DNA of 64,000 bases from Eggerthia catenaformis OT 569 = DSM 20559 (GCF_000340375.1 NZ_KB446646.1:251958-315957), one strand, 5' to 3'. Counted from the stretch's first letter, positions 37,662 through 47,062 are shown. Program-made: numbers and translations. The notes: generated from the letters alone by a model not told the origin.

Positions 37662-40261
37662 TATTCTGCTCCTTTCAATAAATCTTTTTTATAATCTGAT
37701 AGAATATCTTTATTTTTATTTTCAAAGACATCATAAAGACACACAGAGGCATAATCACAGTATCTGCAAGCATAGATTTTAGAATATGATGATTCATTGC
37801 TTTTAGCCGGATAGATAGAAACATCGCCGGATTTTAACTTGGAATAGAGTTCATTAATATAAGATGTAATCTCATGAATGATCATTTTAAGTTCATATTC
37901 TGAAATAATCTTAGAATTTTTTGATGGTGTACCATCTCTTTTAAAAACGGCGGGAATACTATCAGGATCACTGGCATTCATCACCGGATAATCATCTTGA
38001 TCAATCACATAACCTGTCATCTGATGTGCTTTATAGATGGTATTTGAATCAGGATTATCAGTTAATGATAATTGTTTATTGAGAATCTGTTTTTTCATAG
38101 AATAGTAGAGAACACTTCCGGGCTTTAATTGATGCTTTTGAGTATAAAGGTCTAAATAAACAAGCATTTGAATATTAAATCCCTGCATAGCATAAGATAG
38201 ATTAATATCTTTATTACCTGATTTATAATCAATAATTCTAATGTATTTCTTATACTGATCCAAACGGTCAATATAACCCTGAACAGGTATTTCCCCTAAT
38301 TTTCCTTTGACTTCCTCTTCATATTGAATAGGTATAAACTTACTGTTATTAAGTTGCTTTAAAACAATCTTTACATTTAATTTCATATCCTCTATTAAAT
38401 GATCAATTAAATATTGATTTAAAGGATTCTGATATTTATCATTAAGATTCTCAGCAACATACTGATATCCATAATCAGTAAGATGATCATAATCATCTAA
38501 TGCTTTTTCCATAATATAATGACATAAAGAACCAAGTTCATTAGGTAATAAGCTATCTTCTTTAGAAGGATAAATCTTTAATCCATAACGAATATAATAT
38601 TGAAATGGACATTGATTATAAATATCCAGTCTTGAAATACTCATACCTTTTCCTAATAAATTTCTGTATTTTTCATCAATCAGACTAGTATTATTATGAG
38701 ATGCTTTATAGTGATCTATTTCATTATTAATAGGATAATTATCTATTCTTCCTCCTAATAGATATAAAGGAACTGTATGCAACGGAAGCATAGATTTACT
38801 CTCTTTAATAATAAAGAACTCATAGAGTCTTTTCATTAATGTAGAAGGCATCAGTTCTTTACCATCCAGACTATTTTGACTATATGAAAAGAAGAATTGT
38901 TTATGCGGATTAGATAAAGCATGAATAATATGAAGATGATGTTCTCCCAGTCTTTTGGAAAGACTTAATGGATAATGATTAAGAGATATTAGATCTTCTT
39001 CTAATAAAAGACTATTTTCTTGCATCACTTGAGGAACACAACCTTCATTTAATCCCATGAAATAAATATATTTTTTATGAATAGAACAGGCATTCTTAAA
39101 AGAAGTTACATGAATAAAATCTCCTGAATCAGTGACTTCTAATTGATTACTTAATGTTTCTTGAATATATAATAATAATTCTTTACTTGAGATAAGATCT
39201 TCAAATCTTATAGAATTAAGATAATTGATATAATCTGATGATAAAGATAATTTTAATAATGAATGAATATGATTGTTAAAACTGCATTTAATATCATGAG
39301 TATGAAGATAATCTTCTATTCTCTGATAGTTTTCATCATAATAAAATGATTTTTCTGTAGCTATATCATGAGGAAAATCCCATTCATTAAAGATTCTTTT
39401 TAAATAATCAAGATACATGGGATCTTCAGCTATAATCATAAAATCATGATAATGAAGCTTTTCTTTATAAAGCTTTTCTTTTATATCACTTGTGACTTTC
39501 ATACATTCTAATATGGGATGACCGCCAATAAATAAACAAGCCGGTTCTATTTTCTCTACTTCTTCAATATCAAATAAATGTAGTGAAAGAGGAGAAGCGG
39601 AAGTATAACTTACATCTCCTAAATAAAAATCTTTCTGATAGCTTTCTAAATGATCATTATTATCATAACTTAATAAGAGAACAGAATTAAGTTTTTTAAA
39701 CATATCTCTTTGGATAATGTGAGGATAACTATCTGCTAGGATATATAAAGAGTTCATAGGTTTTAATAAATCTTCAATCATTTCTTCATAAGTGATAAAT
39801 GTATGATTATCTAATGCTTTCATAAGCAAATTATTTATTTCTGAGAGTTCCTGACATTTTCTTATTGTGAGTGAATCTCCTTGTATTTTATCAAATGATA
39901 TCTTTTCCTGATGAATTATTTCTATTGTATGCATGATTTCTTTAAGCAAAGGATAGGGATTTGTATTAAGTTTAAAGAAACTGAAGGAATGATTGGAAAG
40001 AATAGAACGTAAAAGATATAAGAAATCTGTTTTTGGTAATAGATGACGATTAAAAATATGATTCTTAATAAGAAGATCTTTCTGAAATTCTCTAAGTGTC
40101 TTAATTTCAATATTCATTAAGATATCTGTATGTTCAAAGAAAATATCTTCTACAAACTCTTTATTTTCAGTAATGATAGTAACAGGTTCCTCTTTATTGA
40201 CGATCTCACCGGCAAGAGTATACAGTTTACTATGAATATCAATTCCTGCAAGTATTTTCAT
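37661..40261 (-). CDS. addB: ATP-dependent helicase/nuclease subunit B (AddB/RexB type)
   Basis: AddB partner subunit, about 866 residues. The C-terminal nuclease has RIIDYKSGNKDIN near residue 685. The iron-sulfur cluster cysteines are visible: C-P-F-Q-Y-Y near residue 555 and CRYCDYASVC near the end. The N terminus (MKILAGIDIHSKLYTLAG) lacks a Walker A motif, so this is the RexB form without ATPase. I use the ATG at 40261, 5 bases after GGAGG; an upstream ATG at 40273 overlaps that site. Confidence 0.93.
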   Translation of the reverse strand: MKILAGIDIHSKLYTLAGEIVNKEEPVTIITENKEFVEDIFFEHTDILMNIEIKTLREFQKDLLIKNHIFNRHLLPKTDFLYLLRSILSNHSFSFFKLNTNPYPLLKEIMHTIEIIHQEKISFDKIQGDSLTIRKCQELSEINNLLMKALDNHTFITYEEMIEDLLKPMNSLYILADSYPHIIQRDMFKKLNSVLLLSYDNNDHLESYQKDFYLGDVSYTSASPLSLHLFDIEEVEKIEPACLFIGGHPILECMKVTSDIKEKLYKEKLHYHDFMIIAEDPMYLDYLKRIFNEWDFPHDIATEKSFYYDENYQRIEDYLHTHDIKCSFNNHIHSLLKLSLSSDYINYLNSIRFEDLISSKELLLYIQETLSNQLEVTDSGDFIHVTSFKNACSIHKKYIYFMGLNEGCVPQVMQENSLLLEEDLISLNHYPLSLSKRLGEHHLHIIHALSNPHKQFFFSYSQNSLDGKELMPSTLMKRLYEFFIIKESKSMLPLHTVPLYLLGGRIDNYPINNEIDHYKASHNNTSLIDEKYRNLLGKGMSISRLDIYNQCPFQYYIRYGLKIYPSKEDSLLPNELGSLCHYIMEKALDDYDHLTDYGYQYVAENLNDKYQNPLNQYLIDHLIEDMKLNVKIVLKQLNNSKFIPIQYEEEVKGKLGEIPVQGYIDRLDQYKKYIRIIDYKSGNKDINLSYAMQGFNIQMLVYLDLYTQKHQLKPGSVLYYSMKKQILNKQLSLTDNPDSNTIYKAHQMTGYVIDQDDYPVMNASDPDSIPAVFKRDGTPSKNSKIISEYELKMIIHEITSYINELYSKLKSGDVSIYPAKSNESSYSKIYACRYCDYASVCLYDVFENKNKDILSDYKKDLLKGAE

Positions 40262-40473
40262 AAGTGCCTCCATTTTCTTTATTATAAGCTAAAAAGAAAA
40301 TAAAAAAAAGAGTCACTAAGACTGCTTGTATTGTAAAAAAATAATAAAGATCTTTAGCAGTAAAGGTAGGGTTAGGATCTCTTTATCAGATTGAATACAA
40401 TAGTAATAAAAGTAAATTTTTCTGTGTTATAAACAGATTTATTACAAATTATAACTTTATCCTTATCATTTAA

Positions 40474-40501
40474 AAAGAAAGATTGATTATAATCTTTCTT
40501 T
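40474..40501. terminator. Terminator after nadE
   Basis: AAAGAAAGATT and AATCTTTCTTT form an 11-bp stem with a 6-base loop; the minus-strand copy is followed by TTTTAAATG. It ends asnA-nadE transcription. The remaining 200 bases up to addB show nothing else. Confidence 0.75.
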
Positions 40502-40518
40502 GATTTTTGAATAAAATT

Positions 40519-41286
40519 TTATCTGTTTAATTTAAAGCTTGGCATAAGTTTTAGTTTATGAAGATTAATGGTATGAAGATGATCTATACGTTTTTTTGTT
40601 TGTTCATCTTCGCATTCACCTGTTAGGATATAATGATCAAGAGTTTGATAAGTAAATCCCAGTTTATCTTCATCACTCTGATTGCTTAATCCGTCACTTG
40701 GCACTTTATGTACCAGATAATCAGGTAATCTCAATATTTCTCCTAACTGTAAGACTTCATGAACTAATAAGTTCGAAAGAGGAGAGAAGTCTCCGGCAGC
40801 ATCGCCGTATTTCGTAGAATAGCCTACATAATCTTCTGATCTATTACATGTATTCACAATACGACCTCCATGAGGAAGCATTTGAGCTACTGCATAGAGT
40901 GTTGTCATACGAAGTCTGGGTGGAAGGTTAATTCTTGTATCATCAGATAAGGTATCTAAATGGGTTATTTCCTTAAGTTTATCATTGCTTTCAAGCATAT
41001 GCTGCATACCTAAGAAAGCTTCATTAATATTACATTCTATATAAGGAATATCAAGAGTTCTGACTAAGCTTCTAGAATCTTCTATATCTTTTTGGATACC
41101 ATTAGGCATGAGGACTCCAAGAACTCTTTCTTTACCTAGAGCTTCTTTCATAAGAGCGGCAGCTACACTGGAGTCCTTGCCTCCTGAAATACCAATGACA
41201 GCTGTACATTCCGGACCATTCTCTTTAAAGTAATTTCGGATCCAAAGAATTATTTCTTTTTTTGTCTGTTCTGGATTTTTTAGCAT
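40519..41286 (-). CDS. nadE: NAD synthetase (ammonia-dependent)
   Basis: NadE, which amidates deamido-NAD to NAD; about 255 residues, without a glutaminase domain, hence ammonia dependent. The PP-loop IGISGGKDSSV is near residue 32, followed by VNTCNRSEDYVGYSTKYGD and LPDYLVHKVPSDGL. The ATG at 41286 follows TAGGAGATTAAAA; a longer reading frame would overlap asnA. It is downstream of asnA by 10 bases, a pairing of two ammonia-using amidating ligases. Confidence 0.94.
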   Translation of the reverse strand: MLKNPEQTKKEIILWIRNYFKENGPECTAVIGISGGKDSSVAAALMKEALGKERVLGVLMPNGIQKDIEDSRSLVRTLDIPYIECNINEAFLGMQHMLESNDKLKEITHLDTLSDDTRINLPPRLRMTTLYAVAQMLPHGGRIVNTCNRSEDYVGYSTKYGDAAGDFSPLSNLLVHEVLQLGEILRLPDYLVHKVPSDGLSNQSDEDKLGFTYQTLDHYILTGECEDEQTKKRIDHLHTINLHKLKLMPSFKLNR

Positions 41287-41296
41287 TTTTAATCTC

Positions 41297-42313
41297 CTAT
41301 AAGATATGAACATCTTTTTCTTCACAAATCTTCATTGTTTCATCATCCCATAATGAAGCCTGTACTTCACCAATATGACATTTTCTTAAAAAGAACATAC
41401 AAATTCTGCTTTGTCCAATACCTCCACCAACAGATAATGGCAGTACTTTATTGATAATATTCTGATGATAAGGCAATTTGAGTCTTTCCATAGCATCAGC
41501 TTTTTCTAACTGTTCTTTTAAGCTTACCTCATCAACTCTAATACCCATAGACGATAATTCTAAAGCATCATCTAAGACTGTATTATAGACAAGAATATCA
41601 CCATTTAATGACCAGTCATCATAATCCGGTGCTCGTCCATCATGTTTTTCACCGGAAGAGAGAACATCACCGATCTTTTCTATACATACGGCTTTATAAG
41701 CTTTTACGATGGCTTTTTCTCTTTCTTTTGGAGTTAATTCAGGATAAAGATTTTCTAACTGCTGAGTAGTAATAAATTTAATCTTTTCAGGAAGAATAGG
41801 ATCTCCTAATCCCGGATAATGTCTAATCATTGTAAATTCTACATCTAATAAAGCTTTATATATTTTCTTAACAGTATCTTCAAAAAATTTTATATTACGA
41901 TCTTCTTTATCAATAACCATTTCCCAGTCCCATTGATCAACATATAAAGAATGAACATTATCTAATTCTTCATCTTTTCTAATCGCATTCATATCTGTAT
42001 ACAAACCGGTATGCGGTTCAAAACGGTATCTATATAAAGCATCTCTCTTCCATTTTGCGAGTGAGTGAATAATTTCAATTTCATCATCATTATTCAGCTC
42101 ATAGCTTTTAAAAGAAACAGGTGTTTCTACACCATTTAAATTATCATTTAATCCTGTGTTTTTTAATAAGAATAAAGGTGCTGACACACGTGTTAATCTT
42201 AACTGTTCAGCCAGTCTTCTCTCAAAAGTATCTTTTATCATTTTAACCGCAACTTCAGTTTCTATAAGATCTAATGGAGACTGATAGTTCTCAGGTATTT
42301 GAAGCTTACTCAT
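41297..42313 (-). CDS. asnA: Aspartate-ammonia ligase (asparagine synthetase A)
   Basis: AsnA, an ATP-dependent ammonia-using asparagine synthetase with a class II tRNA-synthetase-like fold, about 338 residues. Typical segments are RLTRVSAPLFLLKNTGLNDNLNG, LYVDQWDWE, RAPDYDDW and LPLSVGGGIGQSRICMF. The start is the ATG at 42313 behind GGGGGAG. The promoter region is short and contains no T-box leader. Confidence 0.96.
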   Translation of the reverse strand: MSKLQIPENYQSPLDLIETEVAVKMIKDTFERRLAEQLRLTRVSAPLFLLKNTGLNDNLNGVETPVSFKSYELNNDDEIEIIHSLAKWKRDALYRYRFEPHTGLYTDMNAIRKDEELDNVHSLYVDQWDWEMVIDKEDRNIKFFEDTVKKIYKALLDVEFTMIRHYPGLGDPILPEKIKFITTQQLENLYPELTPKEREKAIVKAYKAVCIEKIGDVLSSGEKHDGRAPDYDDWSLNGDILVYNTVLDDALELSSMGIRVDEVSLKEQLEKADAMERLKLPYHQNIINKVLPLSVGGGIGQSRICMFFLRKCHIGEVQASLWDDETMKICEEKDVHIL

Positions 42314-42341
42314 AATAACTCCCCCTAATAATATACTTATC

Positions 42342-42370
42342 ATCATATAAGCAATTCTATCTAATTTCAA
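42342..42370 (-). promoter_or_regulatory. Promoter of asnA-nadE
   Basis: On the minus strand TTGAAA, a 17-base spacer and TATGAT, about 29 bases before the asnA ATG. The short leader leaves no room for a T-box. Confidence 0.7.
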
Positions 42371-42446
42371 TCATTTTCTATTGTTTTCAATGAAAACTAA
42401 TAATATTTCTTAGCAAATTCCTGCATAATCAGTCCTTCAATAATCA

Positions 42447-42755
42447 TTAACTATAAGGATGAGCTATCTGATCAGGATATCTTAAGGTTGTATAAATATG
42501 TTTGCCCGGCATTAATAAATCAAGTTGCATATTAAAAGCGGCTTCCTGAGCTTTTAATAATCCAAAAACCGCAATTTTAAATGTTATAGGATAAGGTGTA
42601 GCAGATCCTACTGGAGTGATCAGATTTTCATCATGAATAAATTGACCGCTAAGCAGTCTCTCTTCATAACCATGATAATCGGTTACTTTTTTTCCTTTAA
42701 TAATATCTGTTTCTTCTAATAAGAGTGTACCTGAACACATATCTGCAACAATCAT
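42447..42755 (-). pseudogene. DJ-1/PfpI family protein, N-terminally truncated
   Basis: The 102-residue frame begins at the nucleophile elbow region (IVADMCSGTLLLE) and continues with GKKVTDYHGYEERLLSGQF, then ENLITPVGSATPYP, all matching the C-terminal half of DJ-1/PfpI/ThiJ proteins. About 95 N-terminal residues are missing. No good ribosome binding site precedes the ATG. The last 35 residues (to RYPDQIAHPYS) are not typical of the family core and may be a natural extension. It is probably a pseudogene. Confidence 0.6.
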
Positions 42756-42875
42756 TGTTTCACTTTCTTTATAAGTATCCTCTTTTTATTTATATTATTA
42801 AAGGTCTTATGATAAATAGCTAGTCTTTTCCAAAATATGGAAATATGTATGATTGCTTTTAAACAGAAAATAATA

Positions 42876-42904
42876 CTGACATAAAGAGGGGAATTTGTTA
42901 TAAT
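42876..42904 (+). promoter_or_regulatory. Strong promoter upstream of the monooxygenase-thrCB run
   Basis: CTGACA (42876-42881), a 17-base spacer and a perfect TATAAT (42899-42904), about 20 bases before an AAGGAG site and the ATG at 42925. Confidence 0.75.
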
Positions 42905-42924
42905 TTGGGAAAGGAGATAGACAT

Positions 42925-43254
42925 ATGAAAATAACAGTAAATATCTATTATACAGGTACTAATGGAAATGCTCGTAAGTTTGTAAGTGAGATGGAATCAA
43001 GTGGAATTGCTGATAAGATCAGGCAAGAAGAAGGGAATCTGCGTTATGATTATTTTTATTCTGCTAAAGATAAAGAAACAGTTTTATTGATTGATAGTTG
43101 GAAAGATCAGAAATCTATTGATGTGCATCACCAATCTCCAATGATGAAGGATATTATTTTATTAAGGGATAAATATAATCTCCATATGACAGTAGAACGT
43201 TATCATGAAGATGTAGATGGAATACCTGATAGAGACCGAGAATTTATTAGATAA
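42925..43254 (+). CDS. Antibiotic biosynthesis monooxygenase (ABM) domain protein
   Basis: A 109-residue dimeric alpha-beta-barrel (ferredoxin-like) protein of the ABM/YgiN type: NIYYTGTNGNARKFVSEM, EEGNLRYDYFYS, and LIDSWKDQKSIDVHHQSPMM with the conserved helix His. Homologues are quinol or small-aromatic oxygenases or stress proteins; the substrate is not predictable. It is first in the thrC-thrB run, 11 bases from thrC. Confidence 0.8.
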   Translation: MKITVNIYYTGTNGNARKFVSEMESSGIADKIRQEEGNLRYDYFYSAKDKETVLLIDSWKDQKSIDVHHQSPMMKDIILLRDKYNLHMTVERYHEDVDGIPDRDREFIR

Positions 43255-43265
43255 AGGAATGGATT

Positions 43266-44750
43266 ATGGATAAGTTATATAAGAGTACAAGAGGAAAACA
43301 AAAGCCTATTGATTTTTATACGTCTATTTTACAAGGATTAGGTGATGACGGAGGATTATTGGTTCCTGATTTCGACTTTGAAAAGAAGAACTTAAAAGAT
43401 TTAAAAAATCTTAATTATGTTGATTTAGCAACTGAGATTATCAGCAGTTTTACAGATGAGTCCGGTAAAGAAGATATCAGATCATTGATTCATAAAGCTT
43501 ATAATACAGGCTTGTTTGATGAAGAAATTGTACCTGTCAAAAAGGCCGGTGATCTTTATGTCTGTGAATTATTTCATGGTCAAACCGCCGCTTTTAAAGA
43601 TATGGCATTATCTTTACTGCCTCATTTTATGACCTATTCTTTACAACAGAAAGGTGAGAAAAGAGATGTAATGATTTTGGCTGTTACTTCCGGAGATACC
43701 GGTAAAGCTGCTTTAGAAGGATTTAAGAATGTTAAGGGAACGGAGATTAAAGTTTTTTATCCTCTTGATGGTGTTTCTAAGATTCAGAAGCAGCAGATGG
43801 TTACTACAACAGGAGATAATGTTGAAGTTATCGGGATTAGAGGTAATTTTGATGATGCTCAAAGAGCAGTTAAAGAAGCTTTTTCTTCACCGACATTAAA
43901 AGATCTTTGTGAGAAGCATCATGTTTTTTTATCTAGTGCCAATTCTATTAATATCGGGCGTTTACTGCCTCAGATTGTCTATTATTTTTATGCCTATTTT
44001 TCTTTAGTTAATGATCAGGTGATCAAGTTAGGTGAAAAAATAAACTTTACTGTTCCATCAGGTAATTTTGGTAACTGTCTGGCAGGATGGATCGCAAAAG
44101 AGATGGGTCTTCCTGTTCATCGGTTTATTATTGCCTCTAATAAAAACAATATATTAACTGATTTCTTTAAGACAGGTCTTTATGATATTAGAAGAGAGTT
44201 TTTTAAGACAAATGCTCCGGCTATGGATATTCTTGTTTCCAGTAATTTAGAGAGACTGATTTATTTTATGAGTCATCGAGATGCTTTAAAGATTCATGAA
44301 TATATGAAAGAGCTTAATGAAACAGGTATTTATAGAATAGACGAAGAATTACTAAAGGATATTCAAAAAGAATTTCAAGCTAATTATTTAGATGAGAATG
44401 AAATTCTTGATATAATCAGGTTATGTTTTAATAAGTATCATTATTTATTAGATACTCATACAGCTGTTGGTTATGGAGTTTATTTAAAATATCGTAAAGA
44501 AACAAATGATACTGTTAAAACAATCTTATTATCAACAGCTTCTCCTTATAAATTTCCGGAATCTGTTTATGAAGCATTAACCGGTGAAAAGAAAGATGTT
44601 TATGAAGCTATTGATCAATTATATGAAGAGACCGGCATTATGATTCCTGAACCATTAAAAAATATGAAAGATAAAGAAATTCTGCATCAAGGAATAATCA
44701 ATAAAGAGGATATACTAAGTTTTATTGGGGAAAGAATAGAGGAACATTAG
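43266..44750 (+). CDS. thrC: Threonine synthase
   Basis: PLP-dependent ThrC (494 residues), which converts O-phosphohomoserine to threonine. The PLP lysine is in HGQTAAFKDMA near residue 110, with AVTSGDTGKAALEG and FTVPSGNFGNCLAGW further on. The length fits the long (type II) threonine synthases. thrB follows after one base, so substrate and enzyme genes are coupled; homoserine dehydrogenase is not in the window. Confidence 0.95.
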   Translation: MDKLYKSTRGKQKPIDFYTSILQGLGDDGGLLVPDFDFEKKNLKDLKNLNYVDLATEIISSFTDESGKEDIRSLIHKAYNTGLFDEEIVPVKKAGDLYVCELFHGQTAAFKDMALSLLPHFMTYSLQQKGEKRDVMILAVTSGDTGKAALEGFKNVKGTEIKVFYPLDGVSKIQKQQMVTTTGDNVEVIGIRGNFDDAQRAVKEAFSSPTLKDLCEKHHVFLSSANSINIGRLLPQIVYYFYAYFSLVNDQVIKLGEKINFTVPSGNFGNCLAGWIAKEMGLPVHRFIIASNKNNILTDFFKTGLYDIRREFFKTNAPAMDILVSSNLERLIYFMSHRDALKIHEYMKELNETGIYRIDEELLKDIQKEFQANYLDENEILDIIRLCFNKYHYLLDTHTAVGYGVYLKYRKETNDTVKTILLSTASPYKFPESVYEALTGEKKDVYEAIDQLYEETGIMIPEPLKNMKDKEILHQGIINKEDILSFIGERIEEH

Positions 44751-44751
44751 G

Positions 44752-45648
44752 ATGTATGTAAGAATAAGAGTTCCTGCTACAAGTGCTAATTTAGGTCCGG
44801 GATTTGATGCGGCAGGATTGGCAGTGACTTTATATAATACTTTTGTCTTTGAATTATTAGAAGAAGAAAAGCTGGAAATAAAAGGCTGTCCTGCTCAGTT
44901 TGCGAATGAGAATAATATGACATATCAGGCTTTCTTACAGGCAGCCGGTCATATCGGTTTATCATTTAAAGGTCTACAAATAACAACATCAGGAGATGTT
45001 CCTTATACAAGGGGTTTAGGATCATCTTCTACTTGTATTGTTGCCGGTATTGTAGGGGCTTATGCTTTTTTAGACAGACAGGAAGAGAGACAAGATATAT
45101 TGAATCTGGCAACTGCTATAGAAGGGCATCCGGATAATGTAGCACCGGCTATTTTTGGCGGAATGACTGTTTCAGTCATGAAAGAAAATCAAGTTACAAC
45201 ACTGAATATTCCTGTTAAGCATGATTATCGTTATATTGCCTTAATTCCTCCTTTTACTCTCTCTACTGAGAAAGCACGTGCAGTATTACCGGATAAAGTT
45301 TCCAGAAGTGATGCAATCACAAATGTCTCTCATTTAGCCTTAATGGTGGCATCTATTATTAATGGTTATGATGAAGGACTTAAATTAGGATTTAAAGATA
45401 AGCTTCATCAGCCTTATCGTGGCAAATTAATTGAGAATTATTTTCCGATTATGGAGGTATTAGAAAAAGATCCTCATATTATAGGTGCTTATCTGTCAGG
45501 TGCAGGACCAACTATTATGGCTATTATTAAAGCAGATGATGATAAAGGCGTAGTCAGATTAAAAGAAGAATTAGGTGATTTGATTAAAGGATGGAAAGTA
45601 GAAAAATTAGAACTAGATACAAGAGGTTATACTTGTGATTTTCTATAA
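44752..45648 (+). CDS. thrB: Homoserine kinase
   Basis: GHMP-superfamily kinase (298 residues) that phosphorylates homoserine for ThrC. Signature residues: PATSANLGPGFDAAGLA at the N terminus, the ATP loop TRGLGSSSTCIVAG near residue 90, GHPDNVAPAIFGG, and the C-terminal GAYLSGAGPTIMAI. AGGAACATTAGG lies before the ATG. A terminator follows. Confidence 0.96.
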   Translation: MYVRIRVPATSANLGPGFDAAGLAVTLYNTFVFELLEEEKLEIKGCPAQFANENNMTYQAFLQAAGHIGLSFKGLQITTSGDVPYTRGLGSSSTCIVAGIVGAYAFLDRQEERQDILNLATAIEGHPDNVAPAIFGGMTVSVMKENQVTTLNIPVKHDYRYIALIPPFTLSTEKARAVLPDKVSRSDAITNVSHLALMVASIINGYDEGLKLGFKDKLHQPYRGKLIENYFPIMEVLEKDPHIIGAYLSGAGPTIMAIIKADDDKGVVRLKEELGDLIKGWKVEKLELDTRGYTCDFL

Positions 45649-45655
45649 TAGGTTT

Positions 45656-45686
45656 AAAATGTAGGAGCAGTATCCTGCATTTTTTT
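45656..45686 (+). terminator. Terminator after thrB
   Basis: AAAATGTAGGA pairs with TCCTGCATTTT (one G-T pair), then a T run. It separates thrCB from the PTH2 gene. Confidence 0.75.
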
Positions 45687-45702
45687 ATGAGGGGGATTCA
45701 TT

Positions 45703-46119
45703 ATGTATGTATCAAAACAAATGATTGTGATGAGAAGAGATTTAAAGATGAGAAAAGGAAAGATTGCAGCTCAGGCTTCTCATGCTTGCATAGAAGCTGT
45801 TTTAAAGGCTTTAAAGAAAGAAGATTTATTAAATGATATTGAAGTAGAGAATAGTCATATTATTATAGATAGTCATAAAAAAACATCTTTAACAGAATGG
45901 TTTGATAAAGGTGTGGCTAAGATCTGTGTTTATGTAGATAGTGAAGAAGAGTTGTTAGATATTCATCAGAAAGCTTTATCACAAGGTATTATCAGTGCTT
46001 TAATACAGGATGCCGGATTTACTGAATTTCACGGTGAGCCTACTTATACCTGTTTAGCTCTTGAACCATTAGAAAAAGGGCTTGCTGATAGCCTGACAGG
46101 CCATCTGCCGCTTTATTAG
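45703..46119 (+). CDS. PTH2-type peptidyl-tRNA hydrolase
   Basis: A 138-residue protein of the PTH2 (archaeal/eukaryotic-type) peptidyl-tRNA hydrolase family, unrelated in fold to bacterial Pth. The family head K-G-K-I-A-A-Q-A-S-H-A is at residues 18-28, followed by KICVYVDSEEEL, LIQDAGFTEFHGEPT and the C-terminal LTGHLPLY. It would release tRNA from stalled peptidyl-tRNA. GGGGGATTC precedes the ATG; the PHP gene follows after 8 bases. Presence in a bacterium is uncommon. Confidence 0.85.
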   Translation: MYVSKQMIVMRRDLKMRKGKIAAQASHACIEAVLKALKKEDLLNDIEVENSHIIIDSHKKTSLTEWFDKGVAKICVYVDSEEELLDIHQKALSQGIISALIQDAGFTEFHGEPTYTCLALEPLEKGLADSLTGHLPLY

Positions 46120-46127
46120 GAGGGACT

Positions 46128-46892
46128 ATGAAGAAGAATTATCATACTCATACAATCAGATGTCATCATGCGATAGGAACAGAAGAGGAGTATATTCATC
46201 AAGCGATAGATGCCGGATTTGAATTACTGGGATTCTCTGATCATACACCTTGGCATTATGAATCAGGATTTCATCCGATTATGCGTATGGAAGAATCACA
46301 GCTGGAAGATTATGTACATACCATCAGATCATTAGAACAGAAATATAAAGATCGAATTACTATTAAATGTGGTTTGGAAGCTGAATATTTCAGTGATAAA
46401 ATGCCTTGGCTTATTAATAAAACAAAAGAATATCAGATAGATTATTTAATACTGGGACATCATTATGATCAAAGTGATGAAACAGGGATGTATTATGGTT
46501 TTCCATTAAAGTCTTACAGTGAAGTAAAGAAATATACTGCACAGGTATTGGAAGCTATGGATACAGGATTATTTAGTTATTTAGCACATCCTGATGTTGT
46601 TATGTATCATCAGAAAGATAAAAAGAGTCTCTTAGAATTAGAAAAAATATGTATTAAGGCCAAAGAAATAGATATGCCCTTAGAATTTAATATGCTGGGT
46701 TATCTTACTAATAGGCATTATCCCAGTATTCCTTTTATAGACTTATGTAAAAAGCATCATAATAAGATTATTCTGGGAGTAGATGCTCATGATCCTTCAA
46801 TGCTTAATAATCAGAATACTTTTTTATTAGTAGAAAAGAAACTGAAAGAAGAAGGATTAGAAGTTACTGACGAGATTAAGTATTTAAGATAA
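46128..46892 (+). CDS. PHP-domain phosphatase, HisJ-like
   Basis: A 254-residue PHP-family metal hydrolase resembling histidinol phosphatase HisJ/HisK: N-terminal NYHTHTIRCHH metal motif, LGFSDHTPWH, GLEAEYF, ILGHHYD, LAHPDVV and the last ligand in GVDAHDP. No other histidine biosynthesis gene is nearby, so the substrate may be another phosphomonoester. It shares an operon with the PTH2 gene. Confidence 0.82.
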   Translation: MKKNYHTHTIRCHHAIGTEEEYIHQAIDAGFELLGFSDHTPWHYESGFHPIMRMEESQLEDYVHTIRSLEQKYKDRITIKCGLEAEYFSDKMPWLINKTKEYQIDYLILGHHYDQSDETGMYYGFPLKSYSEVKKYTAQVLEAMDTGLFSYLAHPDVVMYHQKDKKSLLELEKICIKAKEIDMPLEFNMLGYLTNRHYPSIPFIDLCKKHHNKIILGVDAHDPSMLNNQNTFLLVEKKLKEEGLEVTDEIKYLR

Positions 46893-46903
46893 AATTAATC
46901 TTA

Positions 46904-46933
46904 TTGTGAATGTATTGACTTATTAATTATAAT
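46904..46933 (+). promoter_or_regulatory. Promoter upstream of a possible leader peptide
   Basis: TTGTGA (46904-46909), an 18-base spacer and a perfect TATAAT (46928-46933). Transcription would start near 46940, giving about 180 bases of leader before the membrane protein gene. Confidence 0.55.
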
Positions 46934-46990
46934 GTGAGATTATTTCTTTAATAGAAAGGGTTTTCAAAGATATTTTAAAAGGTGGAGATT

Positions 46991-47062
46991 ATGAATACTA
47001 GTAGAGTTCTTTTATTTGAGGTACTGCTCTGTTTTTCTGTAGTGTGTCTATATAGAGCCTAA
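46991..47062 (+). CDS. Possible 23-residue leader peptide
   Basis: A short frame, MNTSRVLLFEVLLC then FSVVCLYRA and stop, sits behind a good AGGTGGAG ribosome binding site. It is strongly hydrophobic with an Arg near each end, like regulatory leader peptides or small membrane peptides. Its stop codon is inside a stable hairpin (47045-47087). The next gene, a small membrane protein, starts 57 bases later. I do not recognise it with certainty; function is inferred only from architecture. Confidence 0.5.
   Translation: MNTSRVLLFEVLLCFSVVCLYRA

Noticed and set aside
42314-42446. T-box leader upstream of asnA
   Set aside because: A good promoter lies about 29 bases from the ATG, which leaves no room for a T-box; no T-box core sequence is visible.
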